In this document: positions 48,648-59,825 of the stretch, one piece after another
Layout of the letters: every line of letters starts with the position of its first letter
How positions within the stretch are numbered: position 1 is the first letter of the stretch
Assembly (NCBI RefSeq): GCF_000001735.4
Contig: NC_003076.8
Span: 15,565,835 to 15,629,834, forward strand
DNA: 64,000 bases
Reading direction: 5' to 3'
From: Arabidopsis thaliana
Taxonomy: Eukaryota > Streptophyta > Magnoliopsida > Brassicales > Brassicaceae
The notes under the pieces: generated by a model
Database searches by the model: none
Told to the model about the DNA's origin: nothing
Seen by the model: only the letters and a program-made list of their open reading frames with translations
Program-made: the position numbers and the translations under genes

Positions 48648-50113
48648 ATGATGGCTTGGTAAACAAGTATTACATTCTTGCTAGGGTTAATATATTTGTG
48701 TATGTATAATTGTGGAATTAAAAAATTAATGTATATATATATATTATTATGAGTTACATGCGTAGCAGGTTAAGTTAATCAAAAAACAAAAATCTTTGTA
48801 ATTATTATGTCTCTCTCTTCCTTGACTCATGTGATAAGATATTATCTTATCAAGTTTCCAGTTATCATGAGTCATGATCCTTGTAGATGATTAGGCTAAG
48901 CAAAATGACATTAAGAACTAAGACGTTTGTCTAATCTAGAGTGGTGTTAACATTTTTCGCCTAATGTATGTGACAATATAGGATTCGCCAAATCCTTTAT
49001 GACAATTTTTAATCTGTACAAATCTGATCATCATCGATCCCGATACACAAAAACTAAACTAAATAACCAAGGACTCGGCACAAAGAACACAAGTCCTGAA
49101 GTCCAATATCGATTAGCTCAACATTGACCTTGATGGGGATAAGGAAAAATTAATTCAAATCTTGGAGAATAACCGAGAAAAAGGAGAAAATTTTCATATC
49201 CCCATTCGAGGAATAAGGAAGTTAAACATATCTCGAAGTGAAGACTCCCTCGTATAAAAGTGAAGTTCGACAGCCAGCCAATAGATCCACAACTTCACGC
49301 TTAGGAACCCTACATTTAGTTATTGCTAAGAACCTTAACTTGCTCTTCAAGATAGGGGAAAATCCTTTTGTAACAATCTAATTTAAACTTGATTTTTGTA
49401 CTCTTTTCTATTTTCAGTTTACTTGTGTGTTTTACTCGAACAGTCACAACTACAAATGTTTTTAACAGATTATAACATTTGCTTATGTATAAATATTCTT
49501 TCTTTGGGTAGTCGGTACACATAATCTTTTGTTTAACTACTACGGTTCTCGAGTAAATAAAGATTGTTTATGATAATAAGATTTTATCAAAGACGATAAT
49601 TTTTTATTTTTTAATGAGAAATTTAATTTTCCTTTTTCTCTATTTTAAAAATATTTAGTGTTAAGGCTAAGTTGTAGTAGATAGATGTTTATTTAGAGAA
49701 TAGCATAAACCTAAATTTAATTATGACGTATATGTATATTTTACATGAAGATAATTACTAACGCCAAATCGATAAATAACTGTTTTAATTATTATTTTTC
49801 TTAAAACATGATATTGATAACAATCTCATCAATTAATATCTTTCAAAAACAAATAAAATATAATATTCGTGGAAATTTATCAAAGAAATCTAGTTACGTT
49901 CTATATATATAAAGAGGCAAAATAAATAATAGTCTCGTTCGAATTAAGTTATATTTATTTTTTAAAGGATTAAACGCCGCCTTCATATAAAAAAAAGGAA
50001 AGTACTAATTATCAAAAAATAAAAAGAAGTACACACTATATATATCTAAGACTTTCAAAACCCTAACACACCAAATCTTAAAGGAATCCCAATCTCATAT
50101 TACTTTTTTCTCG
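48648..50113. other. Intergenic with a possible LTR fragment
   Basis: The block at about 49000-49330 is GC-richer and contains CTCGTATAAAAGTGAAG, a TATA-like site of the type found in LTRs, followed by GAACCCTACATTTAG. I could not find a second copy, so a solo or partial LTR is only a guess. The rest is A/T-rich. Confidence 0.3.
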
Positions 50114-50623
50114 ATGATAAACTTGGAGAAAGAAGCCAAAGAGAAGCAGATCTTGATTCGTGACGGAAAAAGAAAAATCGTTCATCACGTAAATACAACG
50201 CTACTCGTGAAGATTTATGAAGCATCCGCAATCGATGACAGACATCTTTTTCTGAAACCTTACTATGGCCCACCTAACTACTATTTCATCAAGGCATGGT
50301 TAGACGACACCAAAGAATACGGAACATATGTGGTAAAAGACTCTTTTAAGGTTAATCAACCACCACTGAAGATTCCTTTAAATTTTCCTGCACAATATCT
50401 TTACGTAGAATTGCTTAAAGGAATGTCGTATAGAGATCCTGGAACATCCAACAGAACTGTTGTGATGGGTCGTGCAAAGATTCGATTGTCTCCTCTGATG
50501 ACCAGCTATAAGGAGAGACCGATCTCCGGTGGCATCGATCTCGTCGGTTTGAATAGTGATCAATGTGTCGTGAAAAAGGGTTACCTAACATATGCTATGA
50601 AACTTCATAGGTCTGCGGATTAA
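50114..50623 (+). CDS. C2-domain-like protein, single exon
   Basis: 169 residues, no signal peptide. After a charged start (INLEKEAKEKQILIRDGKRK) the protein reads as a beta-sandwich: TTLLVKIYEASAID, YYFIKAWLDD, EYGTYVVKDSFK, LYVELLKG and VVMGRAKIRLSPL. The ending GGIDLVGLNSDQCVVKKGYLTYAMKL resembles the closing strands of plant C2 domain proteins. The acidic Ca2+-binding loops are poorly conserved, so calcium binding is doubtful. It lies between MDS2 and MDS3 in the same orientation with its own A/T-rich promoter. Function unknown; the C2 call is by fold-like pattern only. Confidence 0.65.
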   Translation: MINLEKEAKEKQILIRDGKRKIVHHVNTTLLVKIYEASAIDDRHLFLKPYYGPPNYYFIKAWLDDTKEYGTYVVKDSFKVNQPPLKIPLNFPAQYLYVELLKGMSYRDPGTSNRTVVMGRAKIRLSPLMTSYKERPISGGIDLVGLNSDQCVVKKGYLTYAMKLHRSAD

Positions 50624-50990
50624 ACTACCTTCTTCGCAATTAGGGTTTTTGTTTTTAATTTTTTTTGGGGATTATTTTAAAGATTATAGTAAAAGTTTTT
50701 TATAACTTGTTGATTTGATATGATCTAATTCTATCACATCTCTTCTTTATATTTAGTCGCTAGCAACATCATAAAGAACAACCCTATGTAGCTATGTTTA
50801 TGAAGCATAGCAAAATATGCATTATTTTTGAAATTTGTATACTGTTTAACATATTGTTGGAGCGGTAGACTTTACTATATTCATCTTAAGCATTGTGCCA
50901 AAAGAGAAACATAACATATCGTTCCATCACACATACAACCACTAGCACTTCAGACAATTATTGAATCAGACTATTTGTTTTGCTTTGTCA
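50624..50990. other. 3' region of the C2-like gene and MDS3 promoter
   Basis: No open frame. The part from about 50870 (ATTCATCTTAAGCATTGTGCC) recurs at about 53998 before MDS4, so the two promoters are duplicates. Confidence 0.6.
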
Positions 50991-51004
50991 GTCAACGGTT
51001 GACC
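50991..51004. promoter_or_regulatory. Inverted W-box pair in the MDS3 promoter
   Basis: GTCAACGGTTGACC, an almost perfect palindrome with two TTGAC cores, preceded by TGTTTTGCTT as in MDS1 and about 80 bases before the start codon. A further TTGAC occurs at 51007. Confidence 0.6.
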
Positions 51005-51082
51005 CATTGACTCGCCCACCATCCATGACTTCTTCAGCTTAAGTTATGCACTCATCTTTTATCTCCTTCTTAAAAAAATCTG

Positions 51083-53524
51083 ATGAACTGTAACGTTTTG
51101 TTTCTTCTCTCTGTTCTCGTCTCTGTTACGGCTGGAGTTACGGCGGCGTACCATCCTACCGATGTCTTTCTCTTCAACTGCGGCGATACTTCCAACAACG
51201 TCGACAACAGTGGCCGGAACTGGACGGTGGAAAGTCGTCAAATTCTGTCGTCGAATTTAGTCAACGCTTCATTCACTTCAGAAGCGTCATACCAAAAAGC
51301 AGGGGTCTCTCGGATTCCGTACATGAAAGCTCGAATATTCCGATCTGAGTTCACCTACAGTTTCCCAGTCACTCCCGGTTCGATATTTCTCCGGTTATAC
51401 TTTTACCCGACTCAGTACAAATCCGGTTTTGACGCGGTTAACTCCTTCTTCTCCGTCAAAGTCAACGGTTTCACTCTCTTGCGAAACTTCAACGCTGACT
51501 CAACGGTACAAGCTTCAATACCGTTGTCAAATTCTCTAATCAAAGAGTTTATCATTCCGGTTCACCAGACTCTGAATCTCACCTTCACTCCCTCCAAGAA
51601 TTTGTTAGCTTTCGTTAACGGAATCGAAATCGTCTCCATGCCTGACCGGTTTTACTCAAAGGGAGGATTTGACAACGTTTTAAGAAACGTTAGTAGCGAC
51701 GTTGACTTCCAGATAGACAACTCGACGGCTTTCGAGTCCGTTCACCGGTTAAACGTCGGCGGACAAATAGTCAACGAGGTCGACGATTCAGGAATGTTCC
51801 GGCGGTGGCTTTCTGATGATTCTTTTGGAAACTCTGGATCCATTGTGAATGTTCCGGGTGTAAAGATCAACTACACGGAGAAGACTCCGGCGTATGTTGC
51901 GCCGTATGATGTGTATGCTACTAGTCGCTTAATGGGGAACTCCAGCAACTTGATGTTCAATCTAACGGGTATGTTCCTCACAGTTGATGCTGGGTATAAC
52001 TACCTTGTGAGGCTACATTTCTGTGAGACTCTTCCACAAGTTACCAAAGCAGGCCAACGTGTCTTCTCCATATTCGTCGAAGATAAGATGGCTAAGAAAG
52101 AGACGGACGTGATTCGGTTGAGCGGTGGTCCTCGGATTCCAATGTATTTAGATTTCAGTGTGTATGTTGGTTTCGAAAGTGGGATGATACAACCTGAGCT
52201 ACGACTTGACTTGGTTCCTCTCAAGGACACTAATCAAACGTATTACGACGCTATTCTGAGTGGTGTGGAGATTCTCAAGCTGAATGATTCTGATGGTAAT
52301 CTTGCAAGACCAAATCCAGAACTTCTAGTATCTACGGACTCAACACCAGATGATTCTAATGTTACACCACCAATAAAAGGTAAGCCACATGTTTTGGTGA
52401 TAATCCTCATAGTCGTTGGTTCTGTAATTGGGCTAGCGACTTTCATTGTTATCATCATGTTGTTGATCCGTCAGATGAAGAGGAAGAAGAATAAAAAGGA
52501 GAATAGTGTCATTATGTTCAAGTTACTACTGAAACAGTACATTTATGCAGAATTGAAGAAGATTACAAAGTCGTTTTCCCACACTGTTGGGAAAGGAGGG
52601 TTTGGAACTGTATATAGAGGAAACCTTTCTAATGGACGTACGGTTGCAGTAAAGGTCTTGAAGGATTTGAAGGGAAACGGTGACGATTTCATCAACGAAG
52701 TCACCAGCATGAGCCAAACATCTCATGTAAACATTGTTTCTCTGCTAGGTTTTTGCTATGAAGGGTCCAAAAGAGCGATTATATCAGAGTTTCTGGAGCA
52801 TGGGTCTTTGGATCAGTTCATCTCTAGAAATAAATCATTGACTCCGAACGTGACAACACTATATGGAATCGCGCTAGGCATCGCTCGGGGATTGGAGTAT
52901 TTGCACTATGGCTGCAAAACAAGAATTGTGCATTTCGATATTAAACCTCAAAATATTCTGCTCGATGACAATTTTTGTCCTAAAGTCGCCGACTTTGGCC
53001 TTGCTAAGCTTTGTGAGAAAAGAGAAAGCATTTTGTCATTAATAGACACAAGAGGAACTATAGGTTACATTGCACCAGAGGTGGTCTCAAGAATGTACGG
53101 TGGAATCTCCCATAAATCTGATGTGTATAGCTATGGAATGTTGGTCCTCGACATGATAGGAGCAAGAAATAAAGTTGAAACCACAACTTGCAATGGTAGT
53201 ACAGCCTATTTTCCTGATTGGATCTATAAAGATCTTGAAAATGGAGATCAAACGTGGATAATTGGAGATGAAATAAATGAAGAGGACAACAAGATTGTGA
53301 AGAAGATGATATTGGTGAGTCTTTGGTGTATTCGACCATGCCCATCAGATCGTCCACCGATGAACAAAGTTGTCGAGATGATAGAGGGCAGTTTGGATGC
53401 TCTTGAACTCCCCCCTAAGCCTTCTAGGCATATTTCCACCGAGTTAGTTCTTGAATCTTCTTCGCTTTCTGATGGCCAAGAAGCTGAAAAACAAACTCAA
53501 ACCTTAGATTCTACAATTATTTAG
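51083..53524 (+). CDS. MDS3: Malectin-like receptor kinase MEDOS3 with a non-RD LRK10L-2-type kinase
   Basis: Single exon, 813 residues. The ectodomain ([17 protein letters not shown], two malectin-like domains, [10 protein letters not shown]) and the transmembrane segment ([18 protein letters not shown], about 435-458) match MDS1/2. The kinase is of another class. It starts [20 protein letters not shown], has VAVKVLKD, the catalytic loop [12 protein letters not shown] near 616 (Phe-Asp instead of Arg-Asp, a non-RD kinase) and [13 protein letters not shown], and ends after [18 protein letters not shown]. These are hallmarks of the LRK10-like/PR5K group. It is thus a chimera joined in the juxtamembrane region, around residue 480. 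ATP-binding and metal-binding residues are intact. Confidence 0.95.
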   Translation: MNCNVLFLLSVLVSVTAGVTAAYHPTDVFLFNCGDTSNNVDNSGRNWTVESRQILSSNLVNASFTSEASYQKAGVSRIPYMKARIFRSEFTYSFPVTPGSIFLRLYFYPTQYKSGFDAVNSFFSVKVNGFTLLRNFNADSTVQASIPLSNSLIKEFIIPVHQTLNLTFTPSKNLLAFVNGIEIVSMPDRFYSKGGFDNVLRNVSSDVDFQIDNSTAFESVHRLNVGGQIVNEVDDSGMFRRWLSDDSFGNSGSIVNVPGVKINYTEKTPAYVAPYDVYATSRLMGNSSNLMFNLTGMFLTVDAGYNYLVRLHFCETLPQVTKAGQRVFSIFVEDKMAKKETDVIRLSGGPRIPMYLDFSVYVGFESGMIQPELRLDLVPLKDTNQTYYDAILSGVEILKLNDSDGNLARPNPELLVSTDSTPDDSNVTPPIKGKPHVLVIILIVVGSVIGLATFIVIIMLLIRQMKRKKNKKENSVIMFKLLLKQYIYAELKKITKSFSHTVGKGGFGTVYRGNLSNGRTVAVKVLKDLKGNGDDFINEVTSMSQTSHVNIVSLLGFCYEGSKRAIISEFLEHGSLDQFISRNKSLTPNVTTLYGIALGIARGLEYLHYGCKTRIVHFDIKPQNILLDDNFCPKVADFGLAKLCEKRESILSLIDTRGTIGYIAPEVVSRMYGGISHKSDVYSYGMLVLDMIGARNKVETTTCNGSTAYFPDWIYKDLENGDQTWIIGDEINEEDNKIVKKMILVSLWCIRPCPSDRPPMNKVVEMIEGSLDALELPPKPSRHISTELVLESSSLSDGQEAEKQTQTLDSTII

Positions 53525-53751
53525 CGCAAAAGTCTATTTTTGTTTTTGATAGTTTGATCGAAAGAATTATAAAAAAAATATAAGAAACATTTTGAAAACG
53601 TTTTTTCCGATCCATTAATAATAAATATGAAAAACTATATCAAATCAATAAAGTCAGAATTCTATAGAACACATTAAAATAGAATGGTGATAATGTAATC
53701 TCCAAAAATATGATTGCATCATTCCCTCCAACGGCACAAAGATTCAATAAT
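53525..53751. other. Short spacer after MDS3
   Basis: 3' untranslated region and A/T-rich spacer; nothing else seen. Confidence 0.4.
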
Positions 53752-53759
53752 AAATTATG

Positions 53760-53925
53760 AAGTTTCTCTACAAGGAGTCTTGCTGAAACATTACACTTAT
53801 GCAGAATTGAAGAAAATTACAAAGTCATTTAACCATGCCTATCAGATCGTCCACCGATGAACAGAGTCGTCAAGATGATTGAAGGAAGTGTCGATGCTCC
53901 TTCAATCGTGAGAATTATACGTTTC
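53760..53925 (+). pseudogene. Deleted LRK10L-2-type kinase relic
   Basis: The text ACTTATGCAGAATTGAAGAA (YTYAELKK, start of the kinase) runs directly into CATGCCTATCAGATCGTCC. That corresponds to CPSDRPPMN near the end of the kinase in MDS3 and MDS4. About 700 bases of kinase are missing between them and no ectodomain precedes. It stops near ATTGAAGGAAGTGTCGATGC. A collapsed extra copy in the array. Confidence 0.85.
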
Positions 53926-54231
53926 AACATTAAACTTATAAAATTTTGTTAAAATAAAAACAGAGTATGATTGGTACGTTGGAGCTGGAGACTTTTCAAT
54001 ATTCATCTTAGCATTGTGCCAAAAAAAATAAGATCAAAGTCATATCCAGAAATTTCAACCACTCACGCTTCATACCTAGACTATTGAAAATCAGCATTTA
54101 TTGCATCAGACAAGAATGAATAATTCGATTCTAATAACTCGTCAAGAAGATGGTTCGTATGAGATAGTTTGAGCTGATAGAAACATCTCTTATCTTCTTC
54201 TTCCTTCATTAACCTTTTAAAAAAAATTCCG
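53926..54231 (+). promoter_or_regulatory. MDS4 promoter
   Basis: Shares ATTCATCTTAGCATTGTGCC (about 53998) and following text with the MDS3 promoter. The inverted W-box pair of MDS1 and MDS3 is not visible here. Confidence 0.5.
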
Positions 54232-56652
54232 ATGATCTGTTTCATTTTGTTTGTTTTCTCTTTTCTCGTTTCCGTCTCCGCAACAGCGCCATACAAGCCA
54301 GACGATGTTTTTCTCATCAACTGTGGAGAAACCGATGTCCCCTTCGACAACCACGGTCGAACTTGGACGCAGGAGGAGAAGAATATTCTTCCGAAGAATT
54401 CAGACAACGCGTCGTTCTCTTCAGTTGTATCATACAAAGAAGAATCAGGGATTCCTCAAGTGCCTTACATGACTGCTCGGATTTTCCGATCTGATTTCAC
54501 GTACAGTTTTCCAGTCTCTCCCGGCTGGAAATTCCTCCGCTTATACTTTTACCCTACAAGTTACAAATCCGGTTTTGACGCCGTTAACTCCTTCGTCTCC
54601 GTCACCGTCAATGATTTCACTCTCTTGCAAAACTTCAGCGCCGATTTAACAGTAAAGGCTTCAATACCAGAATCAAAATCTCTAATCAAAGAATTCATCG
54701 TTCCGGTTTACCTGACTCTGAATCTCACGTTCAGGCCGTCTAATAATTCGTTAGCTTTTGTTAACGGAATCGAGATTGTCTCCATGCCTGACCGGTTTTA
54801 CTCAAAGGGAGGATTTGACGACCTTATAACTAACGTCGGTAGTTTAATTGACTTCGAGATAGACAACTCCACTGCTTCCGAGACCGTTCACAGGTTAAAC
54901 GTAGGTGGACATATGGTGGACGAGGTCAACGATTCAGGGATGTTCCGACGGTGGCTTTCTGATGATTATGAGTTCTTAATTGGTGGAGTCAGTCCATATA
55001 TGCCAGATGTAAATATCAGCTACACTGAGAAAACTCCCGCGTATGTTGCGCCAGCTTACGTGTACTCCACGTGTCGCATGATGGGGAACGCCCAAGACAC
55101 TTATCTAAACCTGAATTTCAACCTGACCTGGCTCTTTACAGTCGATGCCGGGTTTAGTTACCTTGTGAGGCTTCATTTCTTTGAGAAGTACCTGAACAAA
55201 GCCAATCAACGCGTCTTCTCCATCTTCCTTGGAAATCAGATGGCTAGGGAAGAGATGGACGTGATTCGGTTGAGTGGTGGTCCTCGGATTCCGATTTATC
55301 TAGATTTCAGAATATATGTTGGTTCCGAAAGTGGGCCCAGACCTGATCTACGACTTGACTTGCATCCTCTGGTGAAGGATAATCCAGAGTATTATGAAGC
55401 TATTCTGAATGGTGTAGAGATTCTCAAGCTAAACAACTCAGGTAATCTCGCTATCATCCAAGACAATGAACTAAAACCAAATCCTCCACTATCATCGAAC
55501 TTGACACCAAACCATGTAACGCAGCAGATCAAAGGTAAGTCTTCACATCTTCTGGTGAAAATCTTCATAGCCGTTGGTCCCGGAACTGGGCTGGCGACTT
55601 TCGTTGTTGTTCTCATGTTGTGGATGCGTCAGATGAAGAGGAAGAATAGGAAGGAAGAAAGGGTCGTCATGTTCAAGAAACTACTGAATATGTACACTTA
55701 TGCAGAACTAAAGAAAATTACAAAGTCATTTTCTTACATAATTGGGAAAGGAGGATTTGGAACTGTTTATGGAGGAAACCTTAGTAATGGTCGTAAGGTT
55801 GCAGTAAAAGTTTTGAAAGATTTGAAGGGAAGTGCTGAAGATTTCATCAATGAAGTTGCAAGCATGAGCCAAACATCTCATGTGAACATTGTTTCTCTTC
55901 TTGGTTTCTGCTTCGAAGGGTCTAAGAGAGCCATTGTGTATGAGTTTTTGGAGAATGGGTCTCTCGATCAGTTCATGTCTAGAAATAAGTCATTGACACA
56001 GGATGTAACAACACTATATGGAATCGCGCTAGGCATCGCTCGGGGATTGGAGTATTTGCATTATGGCTGCAAAACAAGAATTGTGCATTTCGACATTAAA
56101 CCTCAGAATATTCTGTTAGATGGCAATCTTTGTCCTAAAGTCTCAGACTTTGGCCTTGCTAAGCTTTGTGAGAAAAGAGAAAGTGTATTGTCATTGATGG
56201 ACACAAGAGGAACTATAGGTTACATTGCACCAGAGGTCTTCTCAAGAATGTATGGCAGAGTCTCACATAAGTCTGATGTGTATAGCTTTGGAATGCTTGT
56301 CATCGACATGATTGGAGCAAGGAGCAAAGAAATAGTAGAAACTGTTGATTCCGCCGCTAGTTCAACTTACTTTCCAGATTGGATTTATAAGGATCTTGAG
56401 GATGGAGAACAAACATGGATATTTGGTGATGAAATAACCAAAGAAGAAAAAGAGATTGCTAAGAAGATGATTGTGGTAGGACTCTGGTGTATCCAACCAT
56501 GCCCATCAGATCGTCCATCGATGAATAGAGTCGTTGAAATGATGGAAGGAAGTTTAGATGCTCTTGAAATTCCTCCAAAACCTTCTATGCATATCTCCAC
56601 TGAGGTTATTACCGAATCTTCTTCACTCTCTGATGGCGGGGAAGATGTATAA
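54232..56652 (+). CDS. MDS4: Malectin-like receptor kinase MEDOS4 with a non-RD LRK10L-2-type kinase
   Basis: Single exon, 806 residues. Signal peptide ([17 protein letters not shown]), malectin-like ectodomain ([16 protein letters not shown]), a transmembrane helix near 442-465 ([20 protein letters not shown]) and the same chimeric kinase as MDS3: [40 protein letters not shown] and [13 protein letters not shown]. The Cys of the second malectin-like domain found in the other three (LHFCE) is Phe here (LHFFEK, residue 317), so a disulphide or buried thiol may be lost. The kinase is very similar to that of MDS3. Confidence 0.95.
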
Positions 56653-57135
56653 AAAGAATTGTTCATAATTATTAGCATGAAGATCCTATTCTTGTTTGTT
56701 TTGTTGATCGGATAGAAAGAAGTGTAAAAGATAAAATTTAAAGTTGTCACAGTAAAACCACAAATATTCTTCCAATTCAAATCGCATTTCAATCTTTCTT
56801 CTTGCGGTAACTAAATAGACTCTCCCCAATTTCTTAGTACATTAATCTTTGAACAAGATCTTGCATCTATGAATTTCCGTGGATAGAGCATTTTCAACAC
56901 AACACTCGAAACCTTCACATACTTATAGAACTAAGAAAATAATTAAAAAGAGTTAATGTTTGACTCAAACATGTATATTAGATTGTGTTTTGCTCTGAAT
57001 AGATACTATTATTCATATATATATATATATATAAACAAAAACCTTTGCCCAAAAATAAAATAAAAACAGAAAACCTAAATTAAAAATCTAGATTGGACTA
57101 CGTTAGTAATATACAACTACAAATAATTTATTTAA
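56653..57135. other. Intergenic after MDS4
   Basis: 3' untranslated region, then A/T-rich DNA with an AT dinucleotide run at about 57017-57033. No gene. Confidence 0.4.
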
Positions 57136-57315
57136 GACCTAAAATAATTGAAAGAAAAAACCAAAAATGAGGTACCACTTGTAGGAGTATGTAATCTTAA
57201 CTAGTATGAACAATGAGAAGTCAGACACTCAGACCTTAAATAATTGAAAGACAAAGCCAATAATGAGGTATCACTTGTGGGAGTATGTCATCTTTACTAG
57301 TATGAACAATGAGAT
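57136..57315 (+). repeat. 96-bp tandem duplication
   Basis: AATGAGGTACCACTTGTAGG and the following AACTAGTATGAACAATGAGA recur 96 bases later as AATGAGGTATCACTTGTGGG and TACTAGTATGAACAATGAGA. Two copies, about 88% identical by eye. Non-coding. Confidence 0.85.
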
Positions 57316-58062
57316 ATATATAATCGCAGAAAAACATATTGGTGTTATTTTCGTTAGTGACTGCTCCGATCTACTAAGATGGTGTATGTGAATGTCGGAT
57401 TCGCACACTCAAGTATTTATTTATTTTGTGAGAAAGATTATTTTTGAGGGCAAAAATCAAATGTAAAAGCTAGAGATTAACACTCAAATGACTATAGTAT
57501 GATTTAGAAAAATTGTGTGTGTGTTAGATAGTCCCAAACCTCTACTACTTATACTAAAACATCGTATTTACTCTCAATTATACTCCATAATTCTTCTTTT
57601 AATGCTTCCGTTTCAGTCCTCGGGTTTAATGCCTCAATGTTCGAATTTGAATTAATTTCGATTCTCATGGGCTTCTCAGTTCGGCCCAACACCCCAGGCC
57701 AAACTATCCCCAATTCGGCTTTGTCACCATCTCGTAGTGTCGACACCTCGCTACATCTCTGACCATCATTCCGGGTTTTTTTTTGGGCCATACCTCTCGT
57801 GGGCTTCCTCCCTGCTTACGTGACAATCTTTGGTTGGTTCCGGACTACAGGTGTGGGATCCGACACCAACAGCGTCTACCCCCACATAATGATTAGTCTT
57901 TTAAGATTTATCTAAAAAAAGTAGAGAAGAGTAAGAAAGTGTTCTCGTCTTTTACTATTCCCCTGTTTTTCGTAACACTAGTGTTAAAACGGATCTTTTA
58001 ACACGGAACGTCCGTGTTGTATTATGTATGCAAACAATATATTTTTCAATTAGGTTTCCAAA
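57316..58062. other. Intergenic with a GC-rich patch
   Basis: The patch at 57600-57890 (TTCGGCCCAACACCCCAGG, GTGTGGGATCCGACACCAA) is unlike its A/T-rich surroundings and holds a short minus-strand ORF (57791-57549) that I do not recognise. It may be a retroelement remnant. Origin unresolved. Confidence 0.35.
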
Positions 58063-59515
58063 TCCTCTATATGTATATTAAAATAGAGTATATTTGATGT
58101 TTATATATCAAGCTCACAATTATTCTCAATACAGTATTTTTATTTTTCTTTATTTAATTATAATATCTTTCTTATCAAACATTCTCATTTCCTAGTAATA
58201 CATATTTTGATTATTCTAACACTAATTGCCAAACATTCAAGAATCCTAAATTTACCAAAATTAATTATTTTAGATATTTTTATACGTACACCGGAGTTTA
58301 ATGTTCTAAACTATTCTCTCTCTTTCACAAAGAGTGTTATTCTTGTTTTTTTTTTTTCACAAAGAGTGGCATTCTACATTTTCAATGTGATACACTAAGT
58401 TTCTTGATTTACCTTTACCCAAAGCTATTTTATTGAACTTCAATCACTAATCATGTATTAATTAGGGCATACATATATAGTTCAAAATTTCTTAATTTGT
58501 GTAAAATATATCAAAATGACACTAGTTGTGAAACGGAAAGATTACAAAAAATATTTTTCTAAAATTAAGGAAGTGTACTGGTTTAAAGATTTTAGAGAAT
58601 TTGGTGAATTTTACATATTTTGAGAGATTTTGATAGGTATACGGATGATTTGCTAGATTTCATATTTAAAAATAACAAAATAATTGGTCATTTGGTGAAA
58701 TTTACTAACTTTCATTTTCAAATCAATTGTTAATGTGAAGATCGATCTTGTATCGATCCAATGACTCTAAGCATTTCCTATTTCACAATTAAATCTCTGA
58801 TTCTGATCAGCTTAACTACGGGTATCTGTAGAAGAGAGCTAAACCATTCACGATGTTAATCACTTTTAAATTGCAATCATCTTTGAGTTGAAGTTGGGTT
58901 AGATGTTGATCAATTAGACTCGTCACCGTAAGCTCTCTGACTACATTCACCATTGTTTTTTATAGACTTTTTTTTTTTCAATCCTTTCAAATACTATTTT
59001 AGAGGCGTGATTGTTTACTCTTATTTTTCAACTAAAAAATATTCAAAGTCTCTCAAAATCATTTTTCATTATTTTTTAAAAAAGTTGTTAAGCTTGAATA
59101 ATAGTGGATTGGATATGGTTTTAATAAATCTATTGAATAACAAGTGATTGTGAAGAATTTTGAATGATTTTCCACAAATTTTAGTTTCAATAACATGAAA
59201 TTTGTGAGGACATTTTAAAATCACAAATTGAATAACCAGTGATTTAAAAAAAAAAAAAAAACCAAAACCTTCAAAATCCTAGTTCCAAAGTCTATATAAC
59301 AAATTTTAATACTTTTCTACTAAATAAACATAAGAAGAAATAGTATTGTTAATTAGTCACAATCCAAATTTACAGAACCAAATACAACAACTTTGTAATT
59401 TCTTAATGTATTAAAAATTTTAAAAATTTCCATTAGAGATAGATTCTGATATATAAAACTTGGATAAAATAAATATCATAAAATTCACAAGTGCATAACA
59501 CGAACACTTGCCTAG
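58063..59515 (+). mobile_element. Probable non-autonomous Helitron upstream of ABCB27
   Basis: Begins TCCTCTATATGTATATTAAA after an A. Ends CAAGTGCATAACACGAACACTTGCCTAG before a T; CAAGTG and CACTTG form a small hairpin just before CTAG. Length, A/T content, absence of a target duplication and lack of coding capacity fit. No second copy is available in this window to confirm the ends. Confidence 0.5.
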
Positions 59516-59825
59516 TTTTCAGTTAATATACATATGTTGACCAAAAAATTAAGTCTTAAAAAAAAGAAAAAGTAATAGTTTATACCTTTATTGGCTTACC
59601 AAATAACGTCTGACGTGTAATCTTGACTCTTGACCTTAACTTAAATTTAGATTTCATTTGATACTAATTAAACTATTCCCTAAATTACCAGGAAGTAACC
59701 AAATTGTGGAGAGAACAAAAACACCAATTCGATATTTTCATTCATGGCTTAGAAAATAAGAATCCTCTAAGTTCTCCTCTCTATTGAAAACCCAAAACAA
59801 AAGTTGAGAACTTTTCATATTTCAG

